A DNA stretch of 5,680 nt from the NCBI GenBank assembly GCA_020249025.1, contig JADCGM010000016.1:1-5680 (forward strand), written 5' to 3'. Every line of letters begins with the position of its first letter. Within the stretch, counting starts at the first letter, position 1. A model generated the notes under the pieces. That model saw only the letters and a program-made list of their open reading frames with translations, did no database searches and was not told where the DNA came from. The DNA is from Alphaproteobacteria bacterium (GTDB lineage: Bacteria; Pseudomonadota; Alphaproteobacteria; Sphingomonadales; Sphingomonadaceae). Below, piece after piece: positions 5,174 through 5,680 of this stretch. The position numbers and the translations under genes are program-made.

Positions 5174-5678
5174 ACCGCGCTTCGGCAAGCCGGTCGGTTT
5201 CCGCGGCCGGGGTACGGCCCGACCGCGCCGCGGCGGCGAGCACCTCAGCGAGAGTCGCAGCGAGCGATTCGAGATGGGCAGCCAGCGCCGCCTGCGTGCC
5301 GCCCGACCGCTGGTGGTGGAGTTCGACGATGCCACCAGCGTTGGCGAGATAGTCGGGGCAATAGAGGATGCCGCGCGCCTGCAGCCGGTCGGCGTCGGCG
5401 GGCGTCGCCAGCTGGTTGTTGGCGCCGCCCGCGACGACCTGCGCACGGATCTCGGGGATCGTCTCCGCATTGAGCCCGGCGCCGAGCGCGCAGGGCGCGA
5501 AGATGTCGGCGTCGGCGGCATGGATGCGATCGGGCGCGACAACCGCACCGTCGAGCCCGGCGAGCCGCGCCGGATCGGTATCGGCGAGGACGAGGCGCGC
5601 ACCCTCGGCGAGCAACAAGTCCGCCAGCCGCCGCCCGACGTTGCCGACCCCTTGGATGGCGACGGTCGCCCCGGCAAG
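5154..5678 (-). CDS. Glu/Leu/Phe/Val dehydrogenase family, C-terminal half only
   Basis: The last 174 residues of an NAD(P)-dependent amino-acid dehydrogenase are visible; the start lies beyond the right edge. These enzymes interconvert an L-amino acid and its 2-oxoacid plus ammonia. The fragment opens with the nucleotide-binding strand and loop ATVAIQGVGNVGRRLADLL (GxGxxG) and LVLADTD, where the acidic end of the second strand favours NAD+. It continues with ADADIFAPCALGAGLN, AGGANNQLATP, RGILYCPDYLANAGGI and a C-terminal helical tail. ANNQL and PDYxxNAGG are hallmarks of the leucine/phenylalanine/valine dehydrogenase branch, where total length is about 350 residues, so roughly half is missing, including the catalytic lysine domain. 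Leucine dehydrogenase is the likeliest identity, but phenylalanine or valine dehydrogenase cannot be excluded. It is convergent with the flavoenzyme, ending at TGA 5156-5154 inside that gene's 3' end, so it belongs to a different transcript. A link to the same pathway is possible but not shown. Confidence 0.88.
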   Translation of the reverse strand, partial: LAGATVAIQGVGNVGRRLADLLLAEGARLVLADTDPARLAGLDGAVVAPDRIHAADADIFAPCALGAGLNAETIPEIRAQVVAGGANNQLATPADADRLQARGILYCPDYLANAGGIVELHHQRSGGTQAALAAHLESLAATLAEVLAAAARSGRTPAAETDRLAEARFRPSRS

Positions 5679-5680
5679 GC

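Noticed and set aside
5174..5230. GC-rich inverted repeats after the flavoenzyme stop as a terminator
   Set aside because: They lie within the dehydrogenase coding sequence, show no T run in either direction and are ordinary for this composition.
4502..5677. Minus-strand open frame of about 390 codons at the right end
   Set aside because: It is out of phase with the frame carrying GVGNVG, ANNQL and PDYLANAGG and is low-complexity, so it shadows the dehydrogenase and flavoenzyme.

Overview
The window is about 5.7 kb of very GC-rich, densely coding DNA. It reads like a chromosomal segment from a sphingomonad-type alphaproteobacterium (Sphingomonadaceae or a close relative). The reasons are the sphingomonad-style TonB-dependent receptor (EIVVTAQRREQ box, C-terminus PRTVGLGFKGQF), the GC-biased third codon positions, the GTG starts and one apparently leaderless gene. 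This is recognition from memory, not a database match.

Layout from left to right. (1) Positions 1-903, minus strand: most of an alpha/beta hydrolase with two N-terminal membrane segments, cut off at its C-terminus by the window edge. (2) 904-1014: a compact divergent control region. (3) 1015-1596, plus: a TetR/AcrR-family regulator. (4) 1597-1749: a 153-bp promoter and leader region. (5) 1750-3906, plus: a complete TonB-dependent outer-membrane receptor. (6) 3938-5173, plus: an FAD-dependent amine/amino-acid oxidoreductase of the DAO family, 31 bp behind the receptor and probably co-transcribed with it. (7) 5154-5678, minus: the C-terminal half of a Glu/Leu/Phe/Val-type amino-acid dehydrogenase, convergent with and overlapping the oxidoreductase by 20 bp.

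The most informative regulatory signal is a pair of matching inverted repeats, ATACA-N4-TGTAT. One lies in the hydrolase promoter (911-924) and one upstream of the receptor gene (1653-1666). With flanks they share CGATACA-N4-TGTATTG, in opposite orientations, each pointing toward the gene it would control. The simplest reading is that the TetR protein encoded between them binds both sites and coordinates the hydrolase with the receptor-oxidoreductase operon.

A working model (inference): the receptor takes up an amine-, amino-acid- or peptide-like compound. The hydrolase may release or process it (an ester or amide). The flavoenzyme oxidises the C-N bond. The amino-acid dehydrogenase next door works in related 2-oxoacid/amino-acid chemistry but is probably separately transcribed. 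The substrate cannot be read from the sequence. No RNA genes, mobile elements, CRISPR arrays or convincing intrinsic terminators were seen, and no gap between genes exceeds 300 bases.
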